From a bacterium (GTDB taxonomy: Bacteria; Bacillota; Clostridia; Oscillospirales; Acutalibacteraceae), in the NCBI GenBank assembly GCA_020625875.1, contig JAHLAX010000043.1, positions 1 to 33,187 of the forward strand: a stretch of DNA of 33,187 nucleotides, given 5' to 3'. The position numbers and the translations under genes were made by a program. Positions 6,830-13,476 of this stretch are shown here, one piece after another (position 1 is the first letter of the stretch; every line of letters starts with the position of its first letter). The notes beneath the pieces were generated by a model. That model was not told the DNA's origin. It did not search any database and saw only the letters and a program-made list of their open reading frames with translations.

Positions 6830-7609
6830 ATGCTGCCCAGTATTAATTTCTTCGGAACACCGATGGATGTATACGGATTTTTAGCCGCGGTGGGACTTAT
6901 CGCCATGGGTATAACAGCGTTTATACTCGGACGCAAGTACAAGATTTTGCTCGAGGATGTTTTTTTCGGCGAGATTTTTATGTTGATCGGCGTCTTTTTA
7001 GGCTCTCACCTGCTCTACGGCATAGTAAATATACCGACAATGATCGACGCTCTCGAGCCTTTTCAAAAAGAAGGCTGGGGCGTAAACGTAATATTCGACG
7101 TAGTGTTCTATTGTATGAGGGGCACTGTATATTACGGCGGACTGATTCTCGGTATTCTATTCGGACTGCTCTATTGTAAATTCAGAAAGCTTGATTTTAA
7201 ACATTACAGCGACTGCTTTGTTGTCGGAATCCCGCTGTTTCACGCTATAGGCAGAATCGGCTGCTTCTGCAAGGGCTGCTGTTACGGAATAGAAAGCCCG
7301 TTCGGCTTTGTGATGGACGCAAAAGAAAATGTTACACGATTCCCCGTTCAGCTTTTGGAAAGCTTCGTTTGTATCGGGATTTTTGTCGGTTTGTTGATAT
7401 TATTCCGTAAAGGAATTATGGAAGGTCAGCTTCTATACATCTATCTGTTCACCTACGGAGTCGCCAGATTCTTTATTGAGTTTCTGCGCGGCGATTATGA
7501 AGCGAGAGGTATTTTTCTGTTCTTATCGACAAGCCAGTGGATAAGCATCGCGCTTGTGGCTTTCGCTGTTTATGAGCTTTTTATTAAGAAAAAGTTAAAA
7601 ATGAAATAA
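6830..7609 (+). CDS. lgt: Prolipoprotein diacylglyceryl transferase (divergent Lgt)
   Basis: 259 aa polytopic membrane protein of the Lgt family, which moves a diacylglyceryl group from phosphatidylglycerol to the lipobox cysteine of prolipoproteins. The signature arginine region reads GRIGCFCKGCCYG (141-153), where classical enzymes have GRIGNF(I/V)NGE. FPVQLLES (171-178) matches the usual (Y/F)P(T/V)QLYES. The first conserved segment is RGTVYYGGLILG, with tyrosine where E. coli Lgt has its important His103. The arginine of GR (R142) is kept. The cysteine-rich variant is, as far as I recall, common in Oscillospirales. It may be the housekeeping enzyme or a paralogue; that cannot be told from one window. 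AGGAGGTG supports the ATG start. Confidence 0.85.
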   Translation: MLPSINFFGTPMDVYGFLAAVGLIAMGITAFILGRKYKILLEDVFFGEIFMLIGVFLGSHLLYGIVNIPTMIDALEPFQKEGWGVNVIFDVVFYCMRGTVYYGGLILGILFGLLYCKFRKLDFKHYSDCFVVGIPLFHAIGRIGCFCKGCCYGIESPFGFVMDAKENVTRFPVQLLESFVCIGIFVGLLILFRKGIMEGQLLYIYLFTYGVARFFIEFLRGDYEARGIFLFLSTSQWISIALVAFAVYELFIKKKLKMK

Positions 7610-7613
7610 AAAA

Positions 7614-7762
7614 GCCTTCCCCTATGGGGGAAGGTGGCTGAGCGAAGCGAAGTCGGATGAGGGCTTTACAAATCAAGCTTTCGTATACTAACGACTTATG
7701 TAAGTCTGCCCTCATCAGTCACTCCGCAAGCTCCGTGACAGCTTCCCCCACAGGGGGAAGCC
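7614..7762. repeat. 150-bp palindrome-ended intergenic repeat, family R1 copy a
   Basis: It begins GCCTTCCCC..GGGGGAAGG and ends CTTCCCCCAC-AGGGGGAAGCC, so each end is itself a hairpin. The right 65 bp (from TGTAAGTCTGCCCTCATCAG) are almost identical to the copy at 15773-15921. There is no ORF or transposase. It looks like a non-autonomous MITE-type element, and this family is dispersed in many gut Clostridia (recollection, not checked). Confidence 0.75.
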
Positions 7763-7790
7763 TTTATACAAAGACGGGGAGAAAATAAAT

Positions 7791-8168
7791 ATGAAAAAAT
7801 GTGATTATTGCGCTAAAGAGATTTCGTACTACGACCAATATTGCGACGAGGAATGCGAAAAGAAAGCGCTGGATTTTTATTCTTTAAGAGAAAAATACAC
7901 TAAAGTATTTTCTATACTGAATATAATAGGAGTATTCGGTGTTCCCGTTGGGCTTTTTCTCTCGGCTATTGACGCCGCGATTGGTTTTTCGCTGACGGCG
8001 TTCTCGATGATGCTTGTCGGCGCGACTGTCATCTTCCTGCCCTTCCCTGTCGAGAATATGATAAGCTCGATGAAAATCAAGAAAGCCATATTTGTAACGC
8101 GTATGATAGGCGTCGGATTCTTTGTAATCGGCGTTGTGTTAATGATTATAAGAATTATTTTATTTTAA
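7791..8168 (+). CDS. Zinc-ribbon membrane protein, function unknown
   Basis: 125 aa. The N-terminus has two cysteine pairs (C4-x2-C7 and C18-x3-C22), a short treble-clef or zinc-ribbon type site, in the first 25 residues. Three hydrophobic helices follow (about 43-65, 68-90 and 103-124) separated by short basic loops. The topology suggests a cytoplasmic zinc finger anchored in the membrane. SD GGGGAG precedes the ATG at a rather long distance. The gene lies 28 bp after a MITE-like repeat and 61 bp before a DUF378 gene. I do not recognise a named family. Confidence 0.7.
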   Translation: MKKCDYCAKEISYYDQYCDEECEKKALDFYSLREKYTKVFSILNIIGVFGVPVGLFLSAIDAAIGFSLTAFSMMLVGATVIFLPFPVENMISSMKIKKAIFVTRMIGVGFFVIGVVLMIIRIILF

Positions 8169-8180
8169 TTAATATGAATA

Positions 8181-8226
8181 AAAATCCTCCTTTCGGACAA
8201 CACTATGTGTGAAAAGGAGGATTTTC
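8181..8226 (+). promoter_or_regulatory. Hairpin sequestering the SD of the DUF378 gene
   Basis: AAAATCCTCCTTTC (8181-8194) pairs with GAAAAGGAGGATTTT (8211-8225) with one bulged A; the loop has its own four-bp ACAC/GTGT stem. The 3' arm contains AAGGAGG, the ribosome binding site for the ATG at 8230, so the folded RNA would be poorly translated. It could be an RNA thermometer, an autoregulatory site, or the terminator of the preceding gene. Confidence 0.65.
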
Positions 8227-8229
8227 ATT

Positions 8230-8448
8230 ATGATAGACAGAATCGCATTAATACTTTCTATTATCGGCGGTCTCAACTGGGGACTTGTCGGAATATTCCA
8301 GTTTGATTTGGTTGCCTGGCTGGGCGGAGGACAGAGCGGCATACTGAGCAGAATAATCTACATTATAGTAGGTTTAGCCGCCATCTGGTGCGTATCCCTG
8401 CTGTTCAGAGAGAACGATATGCTTGACGACCACACAGTTAAGGAATAA
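8230..8448 (+). CDS. DUF378 family small membrane protein
   Basis: 72 aa when started at the ATG 8230, which is correctly spaced after AAGGAGG; an in-frame GTG at 8209 lies upstream of that SD and is unlikely. The sequence starts MIDRIALILSIIGGLNWGLVG and continues with FDLVAWL and a second helix, the typical DUF378 (YuzA-like) pattern of two membrane segments with a conserved GGLNWGL. Function unknown. The SD is buried in a 14-bp hairpin. A bidirectional terminator shared with convergent ackA follows. Confidence 0.85.
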   Translation: MIDRIALILSIIGGLNWGLVGIFQFDLVAWLGGGQSGILSRIIYIIVGLAAIWCVSLLFRENDMLDDHTVKE

Positions 8449-8458
8449 GGAATAAATT

Positions 8459-8492
8459 AAAGCCTTAGGTTCTATTATGAACCCAAGGCTTT
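8459..8492. terminator. Bidirectional terminator between DUF378 gene and ackA
   Basis: AAAGCCTT-AGGTTC / GAACCC-AAGGCTTT, about 13 bp with one internal mismatch and a TATTAT loop. T-rich sequence follows on both strands, matching the convergent genes. Confidence 0.75.
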
Positions 8493-8515
8493 GTTTATAT
8501 CAATCAACTGAAAAA

Positions 8516-9721
8516 TTATAGTTTTTCCACAATCGCCTTTGTATCTCTGGCGATTACGAGCTCCTCGTTTGTAGCGATGAGCTCTACGCGGATTTTAGAA
8601 TCAGCTGTTGTGAGCATACCCTCGTTGCCGCGGATGCAAGCTTCGTTGGCGGCGTTGTCAATCTTAACGCCGAGAGGAGCGAGATACTCGCATACAGCTT
8701 TTCTGAGCGCGGGCTGATTCTCGCCGAGACCCGCTGTGAATACGATAGCGTCACAGCCGCCGAGCGCTACATAGAACGCGCCGACATATTTAGCAATCTG
8801 ATAATAGAGCATTTCGTGAGTGAGTTTAGCTCTGTGGTTGCCCTCAGCCTCAGCCGCCGCAATATCGCGGTCGTCGCTGGATATACCTGAGATACCGAGA
8901 AGACCTGATTTCTTATTAAGAAGTGTATCCATCTCGGAAGCTGAAAGTCCCTCTTTTTCCATAATGAATGTAACTACGGACGGGTCGAGAGAGCCTGAGC
9001 GTGTGCCCATCATAAAGCCGTCGAGCGGAGTGAGACCCATCGTAGTATCTATAACCTTGCCGCCGTCAATAGCTGTGATTGAGGAGCCGTTGCCGATATG
9101 GCAGGTGATAATCTTTAAGTCCTTTATATCCTTGCCCATACGCTTAGCCATCTCGGAGCTTACATAGCGGTGGGATGTGCCGTGGAAACCGTAGCGGCGA
9201 ACGCCGTACTTCTCATAATACTCATAAGGAACAGCGTACATATACGCCTTTTCGGGCATTGTGCTGTGGAACGCTGTGTCGAATACTACAACCTGAGGTG
9301 TGTCATTGCCGAAAACCTTTTCACTCGAAATGATACCCTGAGCGTTGGCCGGGTTATGTAATGGAGCCAAAGGTGAAAGGCTCTTGATATCCTCAATAAC
9401 CTTGTCGTCAACAAGACAGCTCTCGTGGAAAATGCTGCCGCCCTGTACTACACGGTGACCTACCGCGGAAACCTCGGACAAATCATTTATAACGCCGATT
9501 TCAGGGTCAAGGAGCATATTCTTAACCTGAGTAAAAGCTACGGCGTGATCGGGCATCGCGACTTCTTTTTTGATGTCAACATCAGCGGTCTTGTAGCCGA
9601 TGAAAGAACCCTCGTCGCCTATACGCTCACAGTTACCCTTGGCGAGTACTTTTTCGCCGTCCATATTGATGAGCTGATACTTAAGCGAGGAGCTGCCCGC
9701 ATTTATTACTAAAACTTTCAT
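8516..9721 (-). CDS. ackA: Acetate kinase
   Basis: 401 aa from the ATG at 9721, the usual AckA length; an in-frame upstream start would add 13 residues lying before the SD (AAAGGGG). It opens with the signature VLVINAGSSSLKYQL and has the second signature around YGFHGTSHRYV, HIGNGSSI and MGTRSGSLDP. The enzyme interconverts acetyl phosphate + ADP and acetate + ATP, the last step of acetate fermentation. No pta (phosphotransacetylase) gene is adjacent. It is divergent from tmcAL, whose product uses acetate, and shares a 124-bp intergenic region with it. A TTGCAA-17-TATTAT promoter is visible. Confidence 0.97.
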   Translation of the reverse strand: MKVLVINAGSSSLKYQLINMDGEKVLAKGNCERIGDEGSFIGYKTADVDIKKEVAMPDHAVAFTQVKNMLLDPEIGVINDLSEVSAVGHRVVQGGSIFHESCLVDDKVIEDIKSLSPLAPLHNPANAQGIISSEKVFGNDTPQVVVFDTAFHSTMPEKAYMYAVPYEYYEKYGVRRYGFHGTSHRYVSSEMAKRMGKDIKDLKIITCHIGNGSSITAIDGGKVIDTTMGLTPLDGFMMGTRSGSLDPSVVTFIMEKEGLSASEMDTLLNKKSGLLGISGISSDDRDIAAAEAEGNHRAKLTHEMLYYQIAKYVGAFYVALGGCDAIVFTAGLGENQPALRKAVCEYLAPLGVKIDNAANEACIRGNEGMLTTADSKIRVELIATNEELVIARDTKAIVEKL

Positions 9722-9768
9722 TAAAAATTCCCCTTTATATTGAAATAGTTTTAAAATCATACTATACT

Positions 9769-9797
9769 ATAATAATGTATAAGAGCGATATTTGCAA
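9769..9797 (-). promoter_or_regulatory. Promoter of ackA
   Basis: TTGCAA (9792-9797), 17-bp spacer, TATTAT (9769-9774), 48 bp before the ATG. On the other strand a TATAAT at 9806-9811 may be the -10 of tmcAL, but its -35 is poor; the two polymerases would compete for overlapping DNA. Confidence 0.65.
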
Positions 9798-9845
9798 GTT
9801 TTTTTTATAATTTTATGCATTTTTATCAATTTGGAGGCTAATTTT

Positions 9846-10997
9846 ATGGTCTGTGCGGTGATTTGTGAATACAATCCGTTTCACAACGGTCATAAATACT
9901 TAATCAATCAGGCAAAAAAGGACGGCGACGTCCTTATTGCGGTAATGAGCGGCAGCTTTACACAGCGCGGAGATATAGCTGTTGCCGATAAATTTTCGCG
10001 CGCCGAGGTCGCGGTCAAAAACGGCGCGGATTTAGTAATTGAGCTACCTACAGTATTAGCGTGCGCGCCCGCTGAGACTTTTGCCAGAGGCGGCGTTCAG
10101 CTTATTAATTCCCTTGATATTGTGGACAGGCTCTGCTTCGGAGCCGAGGACGCGGACGTCGGGCTGTTGAAGCTCGCGGGCGAAGCTTTTGATAATGATG
10201 AATTCAAAATCGAGCTTAACCGACTTATGAAAGACGGCGACTATTATCCGAAAGCCGTACACAAAGCTATGTCAAAGACATTCTCTCCCGCTATGGCTGA
10301 AGTCGTCAAAAAGCCCAACAACATACTCGCCGTTGAATACATAAAGGCGCTTAGCGGCACAGACATTGAGCCTGCAGCAATTAAACGCGTAGGCGCTGAA
10401 CACGACAGCGCGGAAAGTCAAAACGGCATCGCGAGCGCGTCATATATCAGAGAGCTTATAAAACGCAGTGAAGAATACAGCGAATTTGTGCCTGATTACA
10501 AAATAGAAAACCCAGCTGATATAGACAAGCTTGAACAGGCTATTATGTATAAGCTCAGGACTATGAGCGCGGAGGATTTCGCCGCTCTGCCCGATGTCAG
10601 TGAGGGGCTTGAAAACAGGCTTTATGACGCTGTCAGAGCTTCAACGTCAATAGATGAATTGCTCGGCAACATAAAGACAAAGCGCTATACTATGGCGAGA
10701 ATCAGGCGCTTGTGTATATACGCTCTATTAAACATAACAGCGGATATGCCGAAAAAAAGCCCACCTTACGCGCGCGTGCTGGCTTTTAACAGCAAGGGCG
10801 CTGAGCTATTAAAGGACATTAAAAAAGCGTGCCCTCTCCCCCTTATCACAAATGTCGCGGACGGCTATAAAACCCTTGACAACAACGCAAAAAGGATTTT
10901 TGACGTTGACTTGCTCGCGACCGATATTTTTAATATGGCAACACAAAAAAACAGCGCGTGCGGCGCTGACTTTACAAGAGGAGTTATAAAAATATGA
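9846..10997 (+). CDS. tmcAL: tRNA(Met) cytidine acetate ligase TmcAL
   Basis: 383 aa from the ATG at 9846, eight bases after GGAGG; the frame continues upstream but those residues precede the SD. The N-terminus VCAVICEYNPFHNGHKYLI has the nucleotidyltransferase HxGH motif at 13-16. Family members (B. subtilis YlbM) activate acetate with ATP and acetylate C34 of elongator tRNA-Met, improving AUG decoding. Acetate kinase is encoded divergently next to it. The stop codon overlaps the start of the downstream channel gene (ATGA), so the two are translationally coupled. Confidence 0.93.
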   Translation: MVCAVICEYNPFHNGHKYLINQAKKDGDVLIAVMSGSFTQRGDIAVADKFSRAEVAVKNGADLVIELPTVLACAPAETFARGGVQLINSLDIVDRLCFGAEDADVGLLKLAGEAFDNDEFKIELNRLMKDGDYYPKAVHKAMSKTFSPAMAEVVKKPNNILAVEYIKALSGTDIEPAAIKRVGAEHDSAESQNGIASASYIRELIKRSEEYSEFVPDYKIENPADIDKLEQAIMYKLRTMSAEDFAALPDVSEGLENRLYDAVRASTSIDELLGNIKTKRYTMARIRRLCIYALLNITADMPKKSPPYARVLAFNSKGAELLKDIKKACPLPLITNVADGYKTLDNNAKRIFDVDLLATDIFNMATQKNSACGADFTRGVIKI

Positions 10998-11419
10998 TTA
11001 GTTTAAAACGTCTTTTGTTCGTGATGAAACGAACAGGTATGATTAAGGTAGCGATTGGGTTCGTATTGTTCCTGTGCGTAGCCGCGGTTGTTCTGATGTT
11101 TGTTGAACCCGATATACATAGCTTCGGCGAGGGCTTCTGGTATTGCTTTGTATCTTCGATGACAATCGGCTTCGGCGACTTTGTAGCGACAACACCTCTC
11201 AGCAGAATTATCACAATAATTGTCACGCTCTACGGCGTACTGGTTGTGGCTATGATACCAGGAGTTATAGTGAGTTATTACACCGAATACCTGAGAGTCA
11301 GAGAGCAGGAAACAGTCTCAACATTCCTTGAAAAATTGGAAAAGCTCCCCGAGCTGTCACAGGAGGAGCTTGTTGAAATTTCAGAGAAGGTAAAGAAGTT
11401 TAACAAGGGTAAAAGATAA
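10994..11419 (+). CDS. Two-helix potassium channel protein
   Basis: 141 aa with one N-terminal helix (about 18-37), a pore loop with selectivity filter TIGFGD (57-62, a variant of TVGYGD), and a second helix (about 70-92). A charged coiled-coil tail of about 45 residues ends KKFNKGKR. It has no RCK or cyclic-nucleotide domain, so any gating would come from the tail. It overlaps tmcAL by four bases (ATGA), implying one transcript for a tRNA-modifying enzyme and an ion channel. A hairpin follows at 11451-11474. Confidence 0.88.
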   Translation: MISLKRLLFVMKRTGMIKVAIGFVLFLCVAAVVLMFVEPDIHSFGEGFWYCFVSSMTIGFGDFVATTPLSRIITIIVTLYGVLVVAMIPGVIVSYYTEYLRVREQETVSTFLEKLEKLPELSQEELVEISEKVKKFNKGKR

Positions 11420-11450
11420 GTTTTACAAGCAACTTACCACTTACCACTAA

Positions 11451-11474
11451 GGGGTGTCGCACAAGCGACACCCC
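11451..11474. terminator. Hairpin between convergent channel gene and oadA-like gene
   Basis: GGGGTGTCGC / GCGACACCCC, perfect ten-bp stem with ACAA loop. No proper T-run follows on either side, so termination is inferred from the convergent context. Confidence 0.55.
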
Positions 11475-11480
11475 CTAAAT

Positions 11481-12881
11481 TTATACAGGATAAACCTTAT
11501 TAGCCTTATCGCCTAAGTCGGAGTTGATACCAGCCTTCTCCTCGCGGCGCTTTTCAAAGAATTTTGTGGCAACCTCGGGGAACTGAGCGTATGAAAGAAC
11601 GTCCTCATCCTGCTCAATATACTGTGGAATCTCAGCACGGAGTTTTTCTAATTCAGGCTCGAGCAAATCAGCGGGGCGACAGGTAATCGGCTCTTCGTCG
11701 CCTATGATACTCTTTCTGAATTCCTCATCTATCGGCATAGGCGTTGTGCCGTACTTGCCCTCGATAATGCCTCTGAATTCCTTTGTAACCATCTTGTAGC
11801 GCTCGCCTGTGATTACGTTAAACACAGCCTGAGTGCCGACAATCTGGGATGTCGGGGTAACGAGCGGTGGATAGCCCGCGTCCTTACGCACACGCGGAAC
11901 CTCGGCGAGACACTCGTCGAGCTGATCCTCCTTGCCCGCCTGCTTAAGCTGCGAGATGAGATTTGAGAGCATTCCGCCTGGCACCTGATAGAGCAGAGCC
12001 TTTGTGTCGGCTGTGAGAATCTTTGTATCCAAAAGACCTGAGTCGATATACTTTTTGCGCAATTCCATAAAGTAGTTGCGGATTTCTGTGAACGCCTCCA
12101 AGTCGAGCCCTGTGTCGTACTCTGTGCCCTGTAACGCGGCGACCATTGACTCTGTCGGGGAATGCGAAGTGCCCTGAGAAAGCGGTGAAATCGCTGTGTC
12201 AATAATATCAGCGCCAGCCTCAACGCCTTTTAAGAGGCACATTGAGCCGAGTCCAGAGGTGTAGTGAGTATGCAGAGCTATGGGCAAATCAACCTCAGAC
12301 TTAATCGCCTTAATCAAATCGTAAGTCTTGTATGGAGTCAGCAGAGCCGCCATATCCTTGATGCAGATTGAGTCTGCGCCCGCGTCAGCTATGCGCTTGG
12401 CGTAGTCGATGTAATATTCATTAGTAAATACAGGACCTGTTGTATAGCTTATCGCTACCTGAGCGTGAGCGCCCTCCCTTTTAGCGGCTTTAATCGCGCT
12501 CTGGAGGTTCTTAATATCGTTGAGCGCGTCAAAAATACGGATAATATCAATACCGTTGGCGCAGCTTTTTTCTACAAAATAATTGAGAACGTCGTCGGCG
12601 TAATGACGGTAGCCGAGCATATTCTGACCGCGGAACAGCATCTGGAGCTTTGTGTTGGGACACTTTTCTCGGATTGTGCGAAGCCTCTGCCACGGGTCCT
12701 CGTTCAAAAACCTGAGACAGCTGTCAAACGTCGCTCCGCCCCAGCACTCGAGTGAATGATAGCCGATTTTGTCGAGCAGAGGAAGCACGGGGAGCATCTC
12801 CTCGGTGGTCATTCTTGTCGCGATTAAGGACTGGTGAGCGTCACGCAGAGCAGTCTCGGTAACTTTAATCTTTTTACTCAT
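11481..12881 (-). CDS. oadA: Carboxyltransferase, pyruvate/oxaloacetate type (OadA / 5S-like), no biotin domain
   Basis: 466 aa. The HMGL-like TIM barrel has the metal and substrate motifs of this family: TALRDAHQSL (10-19), the lysine expected to be carbamylated in CIKDMA (K175), and HTHYTSG with H204 and H206. The C-terminal half matches the conserved carboxylase region. There is no biotinyl domain, which is encoded separately just upstream. Such proteins move a carboxyl group between biotin and pyruvate (oxaloacetate decarboxylase alpha; 5S of transcarboxylase). It is the last gene of a three-gene operon with a carrier protein and a CoA-type carboxyltransferase. AAGGAG lies eight bases before ATG. 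pycB would be an alternative name. Confidence 0.92.
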   Translation of the reverse strand: MSKKIKVTETALRDAHQSLIATRMTTEEMLPVLPLLDKIGYHSLECWGGATFDSCLRFLNEDPWQRLRTIREKCPNTKLQMLFRGQNMLGYRHYADDVLNYFVEKSCANGIDIIRIFDALNDIKNLQSAIKAAKREGAHAQVAISYTTGPVFTNEYYIDYAKRIADAGADSICIKDMAALLTPYKTYDLIKAIKSEVDLPIALHTHYTSGLGSMCLLKGVEAGADIIDTAISPLSQGTSHSPTESMVAALQGTEYDTGLDLEAFTEIRNYFMELRKKYIDSGLLDTKILTADTKALLYQVPGGMLSNLISQLKQAGKEDQLDECLAEVPRVRKDAGYPPLVTPTSQIVGTQAVFNVITGERYKMVTKEFRGIIEGKYGTTPMPIDEEFRKSIIGDEEPITCRPADLLEPELEKLRAEIPQYIEQDEDVLSYAQFPEVATKFFEKRREEKAGINSDLGDKANKVYPV

Positions 12882-12902
12882 ATTTGGTTCTCCTTATTAG
12901 TC

Positions 12903-13017
12903 AGTTAACAAGTAACAGTTAATAGTTAACAGTTGCGGGCGGACTCTGCCCGCACTCAATTATAATTCGGAGCGGAGCGACCCAAAACTGTTACCTGTTA
13001 CCTGTTCACTATTACCT
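12903..13017. repeat. Intergenic element with TAACAGT-word arms and a hairpin core
   Basis: The left arm repeats AACAGTTAATAGTTAACAGTT-like words and the right arm repeats the reverse complement (AACTGTTACCTGTTACCTG). The core carries the hairpin GCGGGC / GCCCGC and GGAGCGGAGCGACCC. It fills the gap between the oadA-like gene and the carrier gene, so within the operon transcript it could form an extended stem. No ORF. Confidence 0.7.
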
Positions 13018-13019
13018 CT

Positions 13020-13391
13020 TTAGTTCATCGTAAGCAATACTTTACCCGTCTCGACAGCTTCGCCCTTCTGGACGTTGATTGAAGCGACTGTTCCGTCCTG
13101 AGCGGCTTTTACGGGTGTCTCCATCTTCATAGCCTCAATGAACACGAGGTCCTGACCCGCCTTTACGGCGTCGCCGTTGTTGACTTCAATTCTTACAACC
13201 GTACCTGGCATAGGCGCTGTAACTTTAACCGAGCCTTCATTACCCGAAGCAGCGGGAGCCGCCTTGGGAGCGGGCGCGGCGGGTTTAGCCGCTGGAGCGG
13301 GAGCAGCCGCTGCGGGAGCGCTGTCATTTCCGAGCTCCTCAACCTGTACGTCATATGCTGTGCCGTTAACTGTTATTCTAAGATTTTTCAT
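13020..13391 (-). CDS. Biotin carboxyl carrier protein (1.3S / OadC-like)
   Basis: 123 aa from the ATG at 13391, which is preceded by AAGGAG; a longer reading would add 19 residues from the upstream hairpin region. A short N-terminal segment (1-20) is followed by an Ala/Pro/Lys linker (about 24-50), then a biotinyl domain with EAMKMET, biotin attachment at K89. It shuttles the carboxyl group between the two carboxyltransferases encoded on either side. Attachment would need BirA ligase, and biotin import may rely on bioY at 6115. The linker resembles those of glutaconyl-CoA and methylmalonyl-CoA decarboxylase gamma subunits. Confidence 0.94.
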   Translation of the reverse strand: MKNLRITVNGTAYDVQVEELGNDSAPAAAAPAPAAKPAAPAPKAAPAASGNEGSVKVTAPMPGTVVRIEVNNGDAVKAGQDLVFIEAMKMETPVKAAQDGTVASINVQKGEAVETGKVLLTMN

Positions 13392-13446
13392 ATTTTTTAT
13401 TCTCCTTATTCTCGGGAGCGGCAAGAGCGGCTCCCCTACAAATATC

Positions 13447-13476
13447 AACTGACTACTGATTACTGACTACTGACCA
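13447..13476. repeat. Tandem ACTGACT/ACTGATT words
   Basis: About four seven-base words of the form ACTGACT or ACTGATT lie between the 12S-like gene and the carrier gene. Just beyond, GGGAGC / GCTCCC (13414-13419 and 13430-13435) forms a small hairpin followed by CCCTACA, a common Clostridia intergenic motif (recollection). Confidence 0.6.

Noticed and set aside
7614..7762. Remnant of an insertion sequence
   Set aside because: No transposase piece in any frame; the two copies agree best as non-autonomous palindromic repeats.
8209..8229. GTG start seven codons upstream for the DUF378 protein
   Set aside because: The SD AAGGAGG lies inside that stretch and is well placed for the ATG at 8230.
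9722..9760. Longer N-terminus for acetate kinase
   Set aside because: The added residues precede the SD, and the family signature begins right after the ATG at 9721.
11813..12223. Long arginine/serine-rich frame inside the oadA-like gene on the same strand
   Set aside because: Shadow frame of a well-conserved gene; no start signal and a composition typical of out-of-frame translation.
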